A stretch of 64,000 bases of DNA from Moringa oleifera (taxonomy: Eukaryota; Streptophyta; Magnoliopsida; Brassicales; Moringaceae). The notes beneath the pieces were generated by a model. The model ran no database searches, was not told the origin of the DNA, and saw only the letters and a program-made list of their open reading frames with translations. This document shows, in pieces, positions 23,756-35,000 of the stretch. A program made the position numbers and the translations under genes. The stretch's first letter is position 1, and each line of letters opens with the position of its first letter. The DNA is taken from assembly GCA_021397835.1 (NCBI GenBank), contig JAJFZO010000799.1:1860001-1924000 (forward strand), read 5' to 3'.

Positions 23756-24904
23756 ATTTTATCTTTTATTTCTAATATATAATAACAAACAATGTTGAAA
23801 ACTTGAAACAATATTTTATTTTCTTTAGTTAAATAATCAAATAAATAATAAATTGAAATAAATTTACCATAACACATAATATGTAAAATTGTACTTTTGT
23901 CAGATTGAGGTTAGAGTTTAACTTTATGTTCTTAAAACAAAGTTACCCCATAATTGGTACTAGTAAGTTGATGGTGAATATCTTTCACGATATAATGATA
24001 TCTTCTTGTAAAAGTATAACTTTAATTCATAAGAATAACAAACCAACTTACAGTTACTATATCAATAATAAGCTTTTATTTTCAATGAAGGAAAAAAAAT
24101 CAATTGTTTTTGGATGATTGAAATGGATATGAGAAAGTCTTTTTATATGCGTTAAAAGGTGATTTTGAAAGAGTGTGTATTTCTAAAAAGATGCATTCAA
24201 AGGAAAATGATACATCTTTAATGAAAAGGTACCTGTTCCATTCAAACTTTTTGTTCCCAATAATCCCTTACTTGAATTAAAATTTCGTAAAATATAGACA
24301 ACAATAGAGACACTTAACAGAGTATAGCTAGAAGAAATTACATCAAGATAAGTACTTTATAGCTTTGAACCTTCTATAGTAACATATTACTAGATTTACT
24401 TGGCTGCTTAGTGAAGCAATGTCTTGAATTATTTAGCCATTATCGTGAAACAAGATAATAACATTCACAGTCACTTCTTGAGCATAGTTAATTATCATTT
24501 TTTTATTCATTTTGACCTAAATAACTCCTAATTTCATGAGTGCTTCAAAGAATTCACGTTCATAATTCTTATAAAAGTAACCTTTTTCACACTCATATAG
24601 GTGATTTTTTAGTAAAATATTCTGTTATACACCACCTAGATTTCCAAACTATAAGAATCATTGAAAGCTTAACTTATCATAGCACATATTGCAGACAACA
24701 TTATTTTATCATAGAAATGGGTAAATGATATTATCTCTTTAGTGTAACAATTAAAATATTCATAACTTAGTTGTCCTTTTTGAACTTAGATCTTGGGATC
24801 TTCCTTCCCTCGATGAGCTTTAATCTTATTTCTCTCAATGAACAGTTTACTTTATCTTTAGACAAACATTTAGTAAATAGAACAGAATTGGAATAAGATA
24901 ATTT
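23756..24904. other. AT-rich intergenic sequence
   Basis: No gene or clear element was seen. The short open frames here (for example 23905-24117 and 24540-24728) carry no recognisable domain. Confidence 0.45.
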
Positions 24905-25610
24905 TTATCTCAATCCCATATTTGATGCAAGAATTGGATTAGAACAAGCTTATCTTATATCTCTTTTATGTTTTTTTAAAAATGAATAATTTTATCCCCT
25001 TAAATTGGTGGGATAAAATTATCCTTTAAAGTGATAGATTGAATTAATGCATATAATTAAATTTTGCTTTATATCATTAACATAAAAAAATAAAAATTTT
25101 ATTTAAAATTAACATAAATATATTTTTGAAATTAAATAAAAAATTATGTATATTAATTAATTAGTTAGAATACAATCTAAACTTGTTATAAACATAATGT
25201 TTTATTACTTTACTTTAATTTTTAGATTACTTTAAATAAAATATTATTTTAAATTTATTTGACTTATTTAAATACATTAATATTATTGATTAAATATTTA
25301 TAATTAATTTTTAATTTTTAATTATATTTATAAAATTTATTTTAAAGAAAACTAATAATAAAATATAATTAAAAAATTTTAAATTATTCAAAATTAAATA
25401 AGTACTATATTTATTAATTAATTATTAAATAATCTAAATTTATATTACTTATCAGATTATATTATTATTTTTTAAAATTAAAATATTTTAAAACAAATTA
25501 AGAATAAATTTTATTTTATTTTATATTATATCAAACACATCAAAAATATATTAAAATATTAATATAATTTTTATCCAATTCAATCATGTATCTTAAATTA
25601 CTAATGTCTT
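24905..25610. repeat. MITE-like element, copy B
   Basis: The left side (about 24917-25025) matches the inverted right side of copy A at 18640-18738: 'tttgatgca' followed by '(a/t)ttggatt', 'cttatctta', and 'aataattttatcc'. The right end near 25535-25600 has 'atcaaacacatca' and 'caattcaatcatg', a loose inverted match to the left end. The interior is almost pure A and T. Ends are approximate. Confidence 0.4.
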
Positions 25611-25784
25611 TACACTTTATCATATTAGTGCAATTGCCTATTGAAATAAGAAACAAGTGAATAAAGGGTGCTGTGAATCTCCATAAGTTCACCCATTACA
25701 TATAGAAGGACAAGATCCTGCCTGAACCAAAAATAATCACCCATTAGTATAGAAGGAAAATTGATTCTCACTGTAACACCCTTA

Positions 25785-26567
25785 CAGCATGTTTGATTGG
25801 TAGGAATACCAATTCTTTTCCTGCTTTATTCCGTATGGAATTGTTTTTCCAATGTTTGGTTCATTTTTATCACAGAATTGTAATTCCTCAAGGAATTTCT
25901 ATTCCTTGAAAACCCGGAATAGCTATTCCGAAGTGAACCCTCGGAATTGCAATTCCATGAAAACAAGGAATTGTCATATTTTTCTATTCCCAACATACCA
26001 TTGATAAAATTTTTAAATTACTATATATATAATAATTTTATTTTTAAAAAATAATTTACTAAAAAATATTATTATTATCAAAATATTAATTACTATTAAT
26101 ATTAATTTTATAATATTAATATTTAAAAATAAAAAATAATTATTAACATATTATTTAGTTAATATTATTTTTATAATAATAGCACCTTTTTTATTTTTTA
26201 AATAATTTATCAAAAAAGAAAAAAATATTACTTTTATTAAAATATTAATTAATTTAAATTTTATAATATTAATATTTAAAAATAAAAATAATTATTAATA
26301 TATTATTTAGTTAATATTATTTTAATAAAAATTAATTAAATTATAATTAATTTAGTTGAAGGGTATACTAGTCTTTTAAACTTGCTTCAATTACTTTCCT
26401 AGCTTATTCTTTGATGAACCAAACATATGAAAACGAATTCATACTCTATTCAATTCCAATGAACCAAACATAATAATGCTTATTCTTTTCTATTCCTTCT
26501 CTTTTCTATTCCCAAAGAATACTTTTTCTATTCCTTCTCTATTCTATTCCATGAACCAAACATGCCA
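25785..26567. mobile_element. Tourist-like MITE (PIF/Harbinger type), 783 bp
   Basis: The element starts CAGCATGTTTGATTGG and its right end, reverse complemented, starts TGGCATGTTTGGTTCA, so the terminal repeats match over 'GCATGTTTG(A/G)TT'. It is flanked on both sides by TTA (25782-25784 and 26568-26570), the three-base target duplication of Tourist/PIF-Harbinger elements. It encodes no protein. The A/T-rich core has a direct repeat with 153-bp spacing (about 26105 and 26258). Imperfect GGAATT/AATTCC words repeat in both arms. Confidence 0.75.
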
Positions 26568-27428
26568 TTAGTTTTACCTTAGGAACTGACGATGTGGATC
26601 ATTCTCTTTCACATATTTGAGTCCCAATGAGCTTCAACCACATCACATTTGACTCCTAATTGAAGTTCTCCCATTAAAAGGCTCCTCACCTCCCCATGTG
26701 CCAAATGATAGGCCAACTGTACCATCATCTTTTTCTCATTTCCCCCTCAGATCTCTCACTTCTCACACTTCCAAAAAACCTATATATTGAATGATTTTTT
26801 TCTATATAATTTTGTGGTCAATTAAGTTTTTTTTATTTGGTGATAAACTTTAAGCACTAAATTATTATCAATAAATTTATTAATAAATTATAAAAAATAT
26901 ATTATTAGTATATAATTATTGTAAAAGATTATCAAAAATCACAAAACAAGAAGTTAGTAAATTATTATCATTTAAGGTATATTAATTGTATTATGTCATT
27001 ATAATTATGTGCATATATCTACACTATGAGTACGCGAAGCCTTACTGCTCAAGTAGGGTTTTGAGAACAGCCGTGTCCGCACTTGTTACTATTATTAGAA
27101 GAAACAGTAACAGTGGGCCCCCGTTCTGTTGTTGTCGGATTCGTTGCTTACTGTTTCTGTTTACAACTTCAATAATATCACGAGATTCTTATGCTTCTTG
27201 ACAATTTTTTTTAAAAAATAAATAAATAAAGTAAAAAAAATATAATTTTTTATTATTTTTCACTTTTAAAATTCTTTTTATAGGCTTTCCAACTATAATA
27301 TTACAGTCAGTCTCTTTTACATTGGAGTTGAGAGAGATAAAAGAAAGAGGTCCTTTCTTCTAAGCAGAGAAGAGAGAGTTAGGCGCCAATTAAATGCTCT
27401 TACCTGCTTAATTCTATAATATTTTCAG
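26568..27428. other. Intergenic, upstream of the BRO1-domain gene
   Basis: There is no convincing gene. The + strand open frame at 26986-27201 has no known domain. The last part, about 27300-27428, is less AT-biased and probably belongs to the promoter of the gene downstream. Confidence 0.4.
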
Positions 27429-27436
27429 TATAAATA
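27429..27436 (+). promoter_or_regulatory. Candidate TATA box of the BRO1-domain gene
   Basis: The octamer tataaata suits a transcription start near 27460. A consistent 5'UTR model is exon 1 at about 27460-27682 (donor gtaaga at 27683), exon 2 at 28550-28599, then the coding exon from 29042. In that model exon 1 ends in ATG, which would open a 14-codon upstream ORF ending in exon 2. None of this is supported by transcripts here. Confidence 0.4.
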
Positions 27437-28463
27437 CTTGTAGCTGCTAATCATTATATAGATTATTTATGTTTAATTCCTTTATATTAATTTTCTATTC
27501 CAAGTTGAATTCAGCTTCCATGATACTGTTTCTCTCTGCCAATAACCAACTGAGGAATTTCCACTCAGAATTTTGATATTCACCGCTGCTGTGAATTACA
27601 CATTCCCTAGGGATTTTGCTTTAATTTCAGTCTCTGTTTTGACCCCCTGCCTCTCAAACGCTGCAAATACAGTGTTTTCATGGTAAGATTTTCCTTCATT
27701 TTCACTCTCACTTTCTTCATCAATCGGTTTGATTTCTGAAATGATTAGCAAACTCTTATCTCCTTTAGCTCTTACCTTTTGGTTGCCGAGCAAACTCAGG
27801 GAAACAGAAAACGGAATTCAATCGTACAACCTGATGTTTTACGATGCAGTTCAGCAATTCAGAACAAGCGCAACTTGACCTAAGCGGTTTTATAGATCGC
27901 TGTCTTTTGTTTTCGCTTTCTGTTATTTTTTATTAATTTTTTGGAGATGATTGCGGAATTCTGTTTTCCTACGTTTCCCGAGGAAAAGCACTAACCTGCA
28001 ATTTCTGGAAGTGACTTCTTTCTTTTTCATTTTTTTTTCCTTTGTTTCTATTGCTCATTTCAGTTTCTCTTGGGTTTGGAACATTGGCATGGACTGTCTT
28101 TCTCCTTCAATCAATAGGATATTAAAAGAAAATGGCGGAAAGGAATAAAAAAAGTAGCTTTGCTTTGCTTAATAGATTTCTTACTGTTATTTTACCTCCT
28201 TTTGAAGAGCCTTTACTCATAATCTTTCTGAAATTTGAGCGCTTGCTCTTCCTTTAAATGGACTTGTTTGCATTTATTTAAAAGGGACATTTCAATCTGC
28301 TATCAAACTCCTCTATGGAACTTGCTTCTCAATTGAGCTCTTTATCTTTGACAAATTTGAGCTTCTTTTACTTTCACATTTTTCTTTTGAATTTTCATTT
28401 TGTAGTGGTAAAGTACACAGGTTTCCTGCTTTACTTGTGATTCTGTTGCTTTTGCTAAATTAC

Positions 28464-28465
<2 letters not shown>

Positions 28466-28511
<46 letters not shown>
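28466..28511 (+). repeat. (CT)23 microsatellite
   Basis: A perfect 46-base CT array about 36 bases upstream of a good 3' splice site (28548-28549). It probably extends the pyrimidine tract of that site. It is complementary to the GA array at 28674-28714. Confidence 0.95.
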
Positions 28512-28514
<3 letters not shown>

Positions 28515-28549
28515 TCTTTGATCCCAAATTTCCTATTTTTTTATTGCAG

Positions 28550-28599
28550 AAATTACTCGAATTATTGACCTACCCCTCAGCCTTTTGGTAACAGACAAT
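28550..28599 (+). other. Likely non-coding 5'UTR exon of the BRO1-domain gene
   Basis: The 50-base segment is preceded by 'ctatttttttattgcag' and followed by 'gtgagtat', both close to plant splice consensus. It lies between the promoter candidate and the first coding exon, whose acceptor is attgtag at 29035-29041. Complementary CT and GA arrays lie in its flanking introns. Confidence 0.5.
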
Positions 28600-28671
28600 G
28601 TGAGTATATCTATCTCTTTGTTTGCACATATGTCATGGAAGTGGACCCATACTCAATGATCAATCGTTCGA

Positions 28672-28673
<2 letters not shown>

Positions 28674-28714
<41 letters not shown>
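28674..28714 (+). repeat. (AG)20 microsatellite
   Basis: A 41-base AG array in the intron after the proposed 5'UTR exon. It is complementary in the transcript to the CT array at 28466-28511. Confidence 0.95.
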
Positions 28715-28718
<4 letters not shown>

Positions 28719-29058
28719 CAACCTTTTGGTTGGAAGAAATTACTTTCATGACTTTTGGAACGTTCTAGTTAGTCTCCTTTGGCACTGCTCGTGAATAACC
28801 TACTAATGCAGCTTTGTTGGTTGGACATTTAATTACTTTATTTTATGACTTGCTGAATGTTAATCCTTCACTTTCCTTGTTGGACTTGCCAAGTTGAACT
28901 TCATTGCTCATAGTTATGGGAATCTATTACCTCTACATGTTCAAATTTAGTTGTTATCTCATGTGAAGAGATTGCTTGGACAAAGAAACAAGAAATTCAA
29001 GTTCCTGTGAGCTATTGACTTTGTTTAACGTGGAATTGTAGATTCATTAGCTCTAGAT

Positions 29059-32000
29059 ATGGGATGCCTGGTGTCGACGCCAAAGGGTTCTGGTGGAAAT
29101 AGGCGGAGGCCAGGAAGTATTGGAGAAGTTTCAGTGTATGTCCCTGGCTTACGGATTCCTAAACCTGTAGATTTCTCTCAGTCACTTGGTGAACACTTGT
29201 CAAAGAGCTTAGTAGAAAGGCTATCTGCTCTGCGAACTCGTATAGTTGTTATGGCTGGCCAAGAAGCACCTACAATTACAAGAACAAGGAGAAAAAGTGC
29301 AACACAACATGGTTCGTTGTAAGAGCGCCTACATGTTCTAAATTGTTTGTAGTGGATGCTGTTATTGACAAATCAAGTGGAATTATTGTCTGCAGGAGGT
29401 TCAACATTGTCTGATCTTCATCAAGCTCTTGAAGATTACTTACCTGTTCTTTTGGGATTAGTTAAAGATGGTAAAGCATGTGTCTAGTCCCATGCTCTTT
29501 AGGATGTGTTTATTACTTTACAAGATATATTACAAGGTGTTATCTGTATGTGTTGTTCAGGTAGCCAGCTTCAACACAAAGTACAGTTTGTTTGGGTAAA
29601 TCAGGAGGATGATGCAGAGGTGTGATTGTGGGACCAGTCTATCTATTCAGTGTTTTGGTTCCTTTTATTTTCTTTGGTTTTGGATTTGATCTCACTGCTC
29701 TGAGAATTCTTGACTTGACATGGATCGATGTATTTTCCAGGAAACAGCCGTGTCTAATGCTTGGTATGAGGCATTGTCAGTTTTGCATTTAATGGCCATG
29801 CTGTCATTATCACAGGCCAGCTTATTGCTTCTTCCAAGAGGTTCTGGCGATGGTTATCAACCAAAAGTATCAGAAGGTAGGAATTGATAGTGGAACCTTA
29901 TACTGTTATCATACTCTTTGATTTTCCTTTTTCCTTCTTGATTTTCCTATGCCTTCAACGTTAAACTATGAGATCACTTGTTTTAATGTTTTCTTATAAT
30001 TAGTTTGGACTTTGTAGTATTTATGGATCATTTCATTTAGTTGTAAGTTATGAAGATTAATCACTAGCATAGAGCATGCACTATCTTGGTTCGACCGATA
30101 ATACTTACCTAGTAAAGTTTGCTGTTAACTGAGCTGCCATTGCTGTGGGATCAAATTTAATATATGAATACAACATTAGTTATCTTTCAAATAGGATACA
30201 CAGTCTTTGCTTGATATATAATACTAACCTATCGAAGCTTTGCTGCTAATTATGTTGCATTCTTAGTGGAATCAACTTTAATATATGGATACATGTACAG
30301 ACAAGGAGTTTCAATCTAGCTCCTGTGTTCTTAGTTTGGCATCTGCATATTTGAATGTGAAGTACCCTTCTAGTAAATTTGTTCCCTTCTGTTCCTTTTT
30401 GTAGAACTTAAAGATGAAGAGCCAATGTCTAAACATTTTGCATTGTATGGATTAACGTGTAGCAGGCTGAGAATAAATTTTTCTACAGGGTTTAACACAC
30501 ACAATTGGATGTTTGTACTTGTGATATGATAAATAAGAAATTGGTTATCTTTAAATCAAAAATATTCTCTGTTAATTGAGTTTTACCATTCAGCTTCATC
30601 TTTTTCTGTATCTGGATACATGAGTAAGGAAAGGTGTCAAATGTGGCTACTTCTATGCTAATCATTTTCAGGGTAAAACGAGATACAAACTATTGTATGT
30701 TGCTCAATCTTATTGCACTCATGTTTGAAGATTGGAGAAAGACTTAACATAGCTGAGGCTCAGTTTGGGTTTAAGGCATAATTGAGTTAGGTTGATTTAT
30801 ATTGTTCAGACTGACAAGAATATGGGTTACTTTTCTTCCTGGTTCTGTCTTGACATGCATGTCAACTTGGTTGCATGTTTGGTGGGTATTGCTGACTCTT
30901 TTATGCAAATTTATTAATGTCCTAGCAAGTTTACTTTGGAGCCAATAGGAGAAAAAAGCTTTTCAAATATACATATATTATATATCAGAAAGTAGAGACA
31001 ATTCCAAAATATCTAGCATAACTATGCTAAATTATACAAGTTTGATTTACATTTCATTTGTATGTATCTTTTGAACACACACATATTAGCAAGTTCATGT
31101 TGTAGAAATAAATGCACATGCGCGTGCACGCCAACACACACGTATATGTATGTATGTATATACATATGTTGTAGAAGTATACACACACAAACACACACAG
31201 ACAAACACATATATACATATGCATAAATACATAGTATGTATTTATGCATGTCTATTAGGAGGTGAACTTGGTTGTCTGTTAAGCATGAGAATGTTGATGG
31301 CATTCTTCTTAAATTATCAAATTGTGAATGCGAAGATGAATATCAATAATGACTCAGAGCTACCCAAATTGGTAAACTTAGGGGTTGAGTGCTTGAAGTT
31401 GATATCTTAGGGTTTGAAATATATATTAAGAGAGGATTTGATACTTTTAGACACAAATAATGACCGTGGGGCAGAAAGATAGCAACCTGAGATTCATTAT
31501 GTCATCAAAGAGCTGACAATGACTAGAATTGGACTTCTGTTTGTACGTATGCAAACAAGACATTATGGGGTTGACAGTTCTCATCTAGAGCTTAGTTACG
31601 GCCTTCTTTGGATTTCTTTTCTTTTTTCCCCATATTTGGGGATTCCATGGAAAGAGTTGCCACATTTCTAAATTTGCTTTCTCTTTACGTTTTTTTCTTC
31701 TTTGTCCTCTATCTCGAGAAGAAACTTGGATAGAGATCCTGTGTAACTTGGCCTCTCTTTCTTGCTCTCTCCCCTTTCATCTCTTCCCTTTATTTTTCTT
31801 TTAGTACACATTTTACTTAACCAGGAAAATTAAGGTGCCAGAGACTGACAACTTGGAGTGATCCAGTTATCAACATTCTACATGTATCTGTTGTCTTTGA
31901 TAATAATAGTTTGTGATTCAAATGGGGATCTGCATTGAAGAGATAAGAGTTTAATTTTAATAATAGTAACTTGACATTCCTTTCATGTTTATAGATATCC

Positions 32001-35000
32001 AGAATAAAGTCAAGCCATTAGACTCTAAGGTCTTCTAGTCCAGTGAATAGATCAAAGAGGCAGTTTAAAGATCCTGTATAACTTGGCCGTCCTCTCTCTA
32101 TCTTTTGGATGCCATCGCTACTCCTCTTAGTTTTCTTCTACAATTGTTCCACTTAACCAGAAAAAAGAGGTAGTGTCGAGTGAACCAGCCAACATGCTAC
32201 ACATATCCCTTGTTTTTGAGATAATAGTTTTCGGTTTAAATTCTAAATAGGCATCTTGTTGAAGAGATGATAGTTTTAATTTTATTTGATATGAATGTCA
32301 AATATACATATGTAGAATAACATTCGGAGAATGTTTCATTGTCTGGGAATCAGGTTCTAATGAAAGATGTAAATGAGAATCTGATAAGGTCTAGAATAGA
32401 TAGAAAAGAGTGATAACAGAAGGCATCTTGTTCCTTCCATGTTCATTGCTGTGGTAATAGTGGTTGCTATTGATCTTTGTTGCAGTTCTCAGATGAAAAG
32501 CTGTAGTTCGAAGATTGCAAATAGTTCTTGATATTGTTTTGAGGTCAACCACATTTCCAAGATTACCTTCCTTTTGTTAGGTTGATCTTGCAGTATAGCA
32601 TAGTAGTTATATGTCTTGCTTGATGCTTTTTGGTAGTGGTTGGTACTTTAGCCAGGATAACTTCTTAGTATATTTTGTGCAAATATTCTATTACGTAAAT
32701 AAAATTATAAATCAATTTAGGACTATCCCTAATTTGCAGTTAAGTTCATTGAGGTTGATATATGTTTCTGTATCAGGATGAAATTTGTTGAGATTTTCAA
32801 TCAGCTTGAAGGCTTGCCATAGAACTGGTGTGCTGATCTGAGAATAGTATTTGATTCTGTGGGAAAGCTTTTTCTTAAGTTGGAGAAGAGTTGATAAATT
32901 TATGCCTGGTTCAGGCTTCTCTAAAGTTAACTGGAGCATATTTTGTATTTTGAGTTTTTCCTCGAGTAATCTTGCCTTCATCTTGCAAGATGATCGCATG
33001 ATGATTGTATGAATTGTGAGTTGGTATACGCTAGAACAATGAAAATCTTAGAGGCCATTTCATCCTTGTACATTCTGTTTTATCACTATGCTTTCACAGG
33101 GGATTTTTATTTCTGCTGGTCCTATGACATAGTAATTTTCTTTTGTTTTCTGATAGAGAGCAAGAAGGCTGCCATTGATATTTTTTTAAAAGCAGCAGGA
33201 TACCTGGATTGTGCTGTCCGATATGTACTCCCACAGTTGCCTGCTGAGCTTAGGTTTGTAAAGTTGGAACCCTCTCAATATTTGTTATTTTTCTAGTTAG
33301 CTTTTAATCAAATTCGTGCTTGGCAAACTTATACTTAGCTGCTGATGTTTGCTCTTACTATAGGAGAAATCTGCCAGTTGATCTTGCAGAAGGGGTTCTT
33401 CGAGCACTTTGCCTGCAAGCACTAGGCCAGGTAGGAACTTCTTCTCTGGGTGGATGTAATTAATGAACACTATACTTGATACTTTCAAGTTGATAAGATC
33501 AGATTCATCTCCTTGCAAGATAAATTTGGGTTAGATATTTATCACTTGAATTTGATTTCGTGATACAGGTTTGCTATAATATATTTGGACAATGAGCATT
33601 TCAGAAAACTTTGGGTTAATTGATCTTCGTTTTTGATAATAATGTAGACAGAAATAGTTAACGTCTGCTGAATTGGTTATTTTTAAAAAATAGAGTATGA
33701 TGTACTGAGGAACAAAAATTTGGAAATTTATTATCATGACCTTTCTTTTTTTCTAATCTCTTTTACTGTTCTTTTCTTTTTTGGTCTAAGATTCTTCTAT
33801 TGCTGGTGTAGAGTATTGATATCCAACTTGGAATGGCAATTGACAGTGCCAAGGCTACTCTTGCTGTAAAACGACGGCTTGCATGCGAGATGGTCAAATA
33901 TTGGCAGCAGGTAATTGCTCATCGTTATTTATTTATTCTAAATCTTGGAATGGCCTTAGGCCATCAGATCTAGCAGATTTTTTAAATTCTGGGATCTGTT
34001 GCAGATAAGATTGTCTTCATTGCTTTTTGTTCTTATTTTGCTTCATGTTCTTATTGCATACATGAATCTTCCATTTTCTGTAAATGTCATGCTATAATAT
34101 CATGGCGGAAGGAATAAATATTGAATTTAAAACTTTTAAGATAGCTTTTTCATTTGTTTGGGTGGAGATTGGCCTCGTTTAATGTTAAAGCTTCATGGTG
34201 TGACAGCAAAATAAGAACCAATGTGATGATCGAAATTACACACAGCAGATTAGAGAAGCTCACTTCTAGTTTCAAGCCACATTATAATTGTGTTGCTCCA
34301 GAGAATGCCTTGTAAGCCATTTCCATATTTGGGAGCAGAAATACCATCTATATTTGCACCAAAGTAGATTCCCATGATTTAACAATTTTGAAGGTAGGAT
34401 CCTAGGTGATTTTGGTCATAGGTTCTAATGGATAAAGTAAGGAGAAAAAAAAAAAACGTTACTGGGTCTATGATATTAGATTCCATTAATAAAGACTTAT
34501 GGAAAAAACTCACTTCTTGAGAAACATATTGCTAATTCTAGAAGAGAGCAGAGACATGGTCCAACCAGTATTATTGAAACTTAGTTATTTTCTTTACATA
34601 TATTTAGCTTCTACTGGTATCTTTCTGCTTTTAAAGGTATAGAATAGTCTCTTTTACAGCATAAATGTTCTTATGCTCTGGTAAGTTGTTTAGTGAGAAA
34701 GTTTTATAGTGGTGGGTCGGAAGTCTGGTTGAAGATGTTACTTGGTTTATTTCTTTCTTAAACAGGCACATCATAGGCTTTTATTCTTTACTCATAATTT
34801 AACTTGACTTAGTATTGAATCGAGCTTAAATTTTCAGGTTTTAGTTGGTTCTAACTTAGTTGATGGAAACTAATTTATCATCAATTTGGCTGTTTCACGA
34901 ACTTACATATCAAGTTATAATGAAATAGATTAATAATCTCTAACGATTCCATGGAAATTTGCATTGGTTCAAGAATTCTAACCTTATGGTTCTTAATTTG

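Noticed and set aside
27596..27793. Minus-strand 65-codon frame near the BRO1 gene promoter
   Set aside because: It overlaps the likely first 5'UTR exon in antisense and has no domain.
31022..31410. Overlapping frames on both strands rich in Tyr, His, Val and Cys
   Set aside because: They are translations of CA/TA low-complexity repeats inside an intron.
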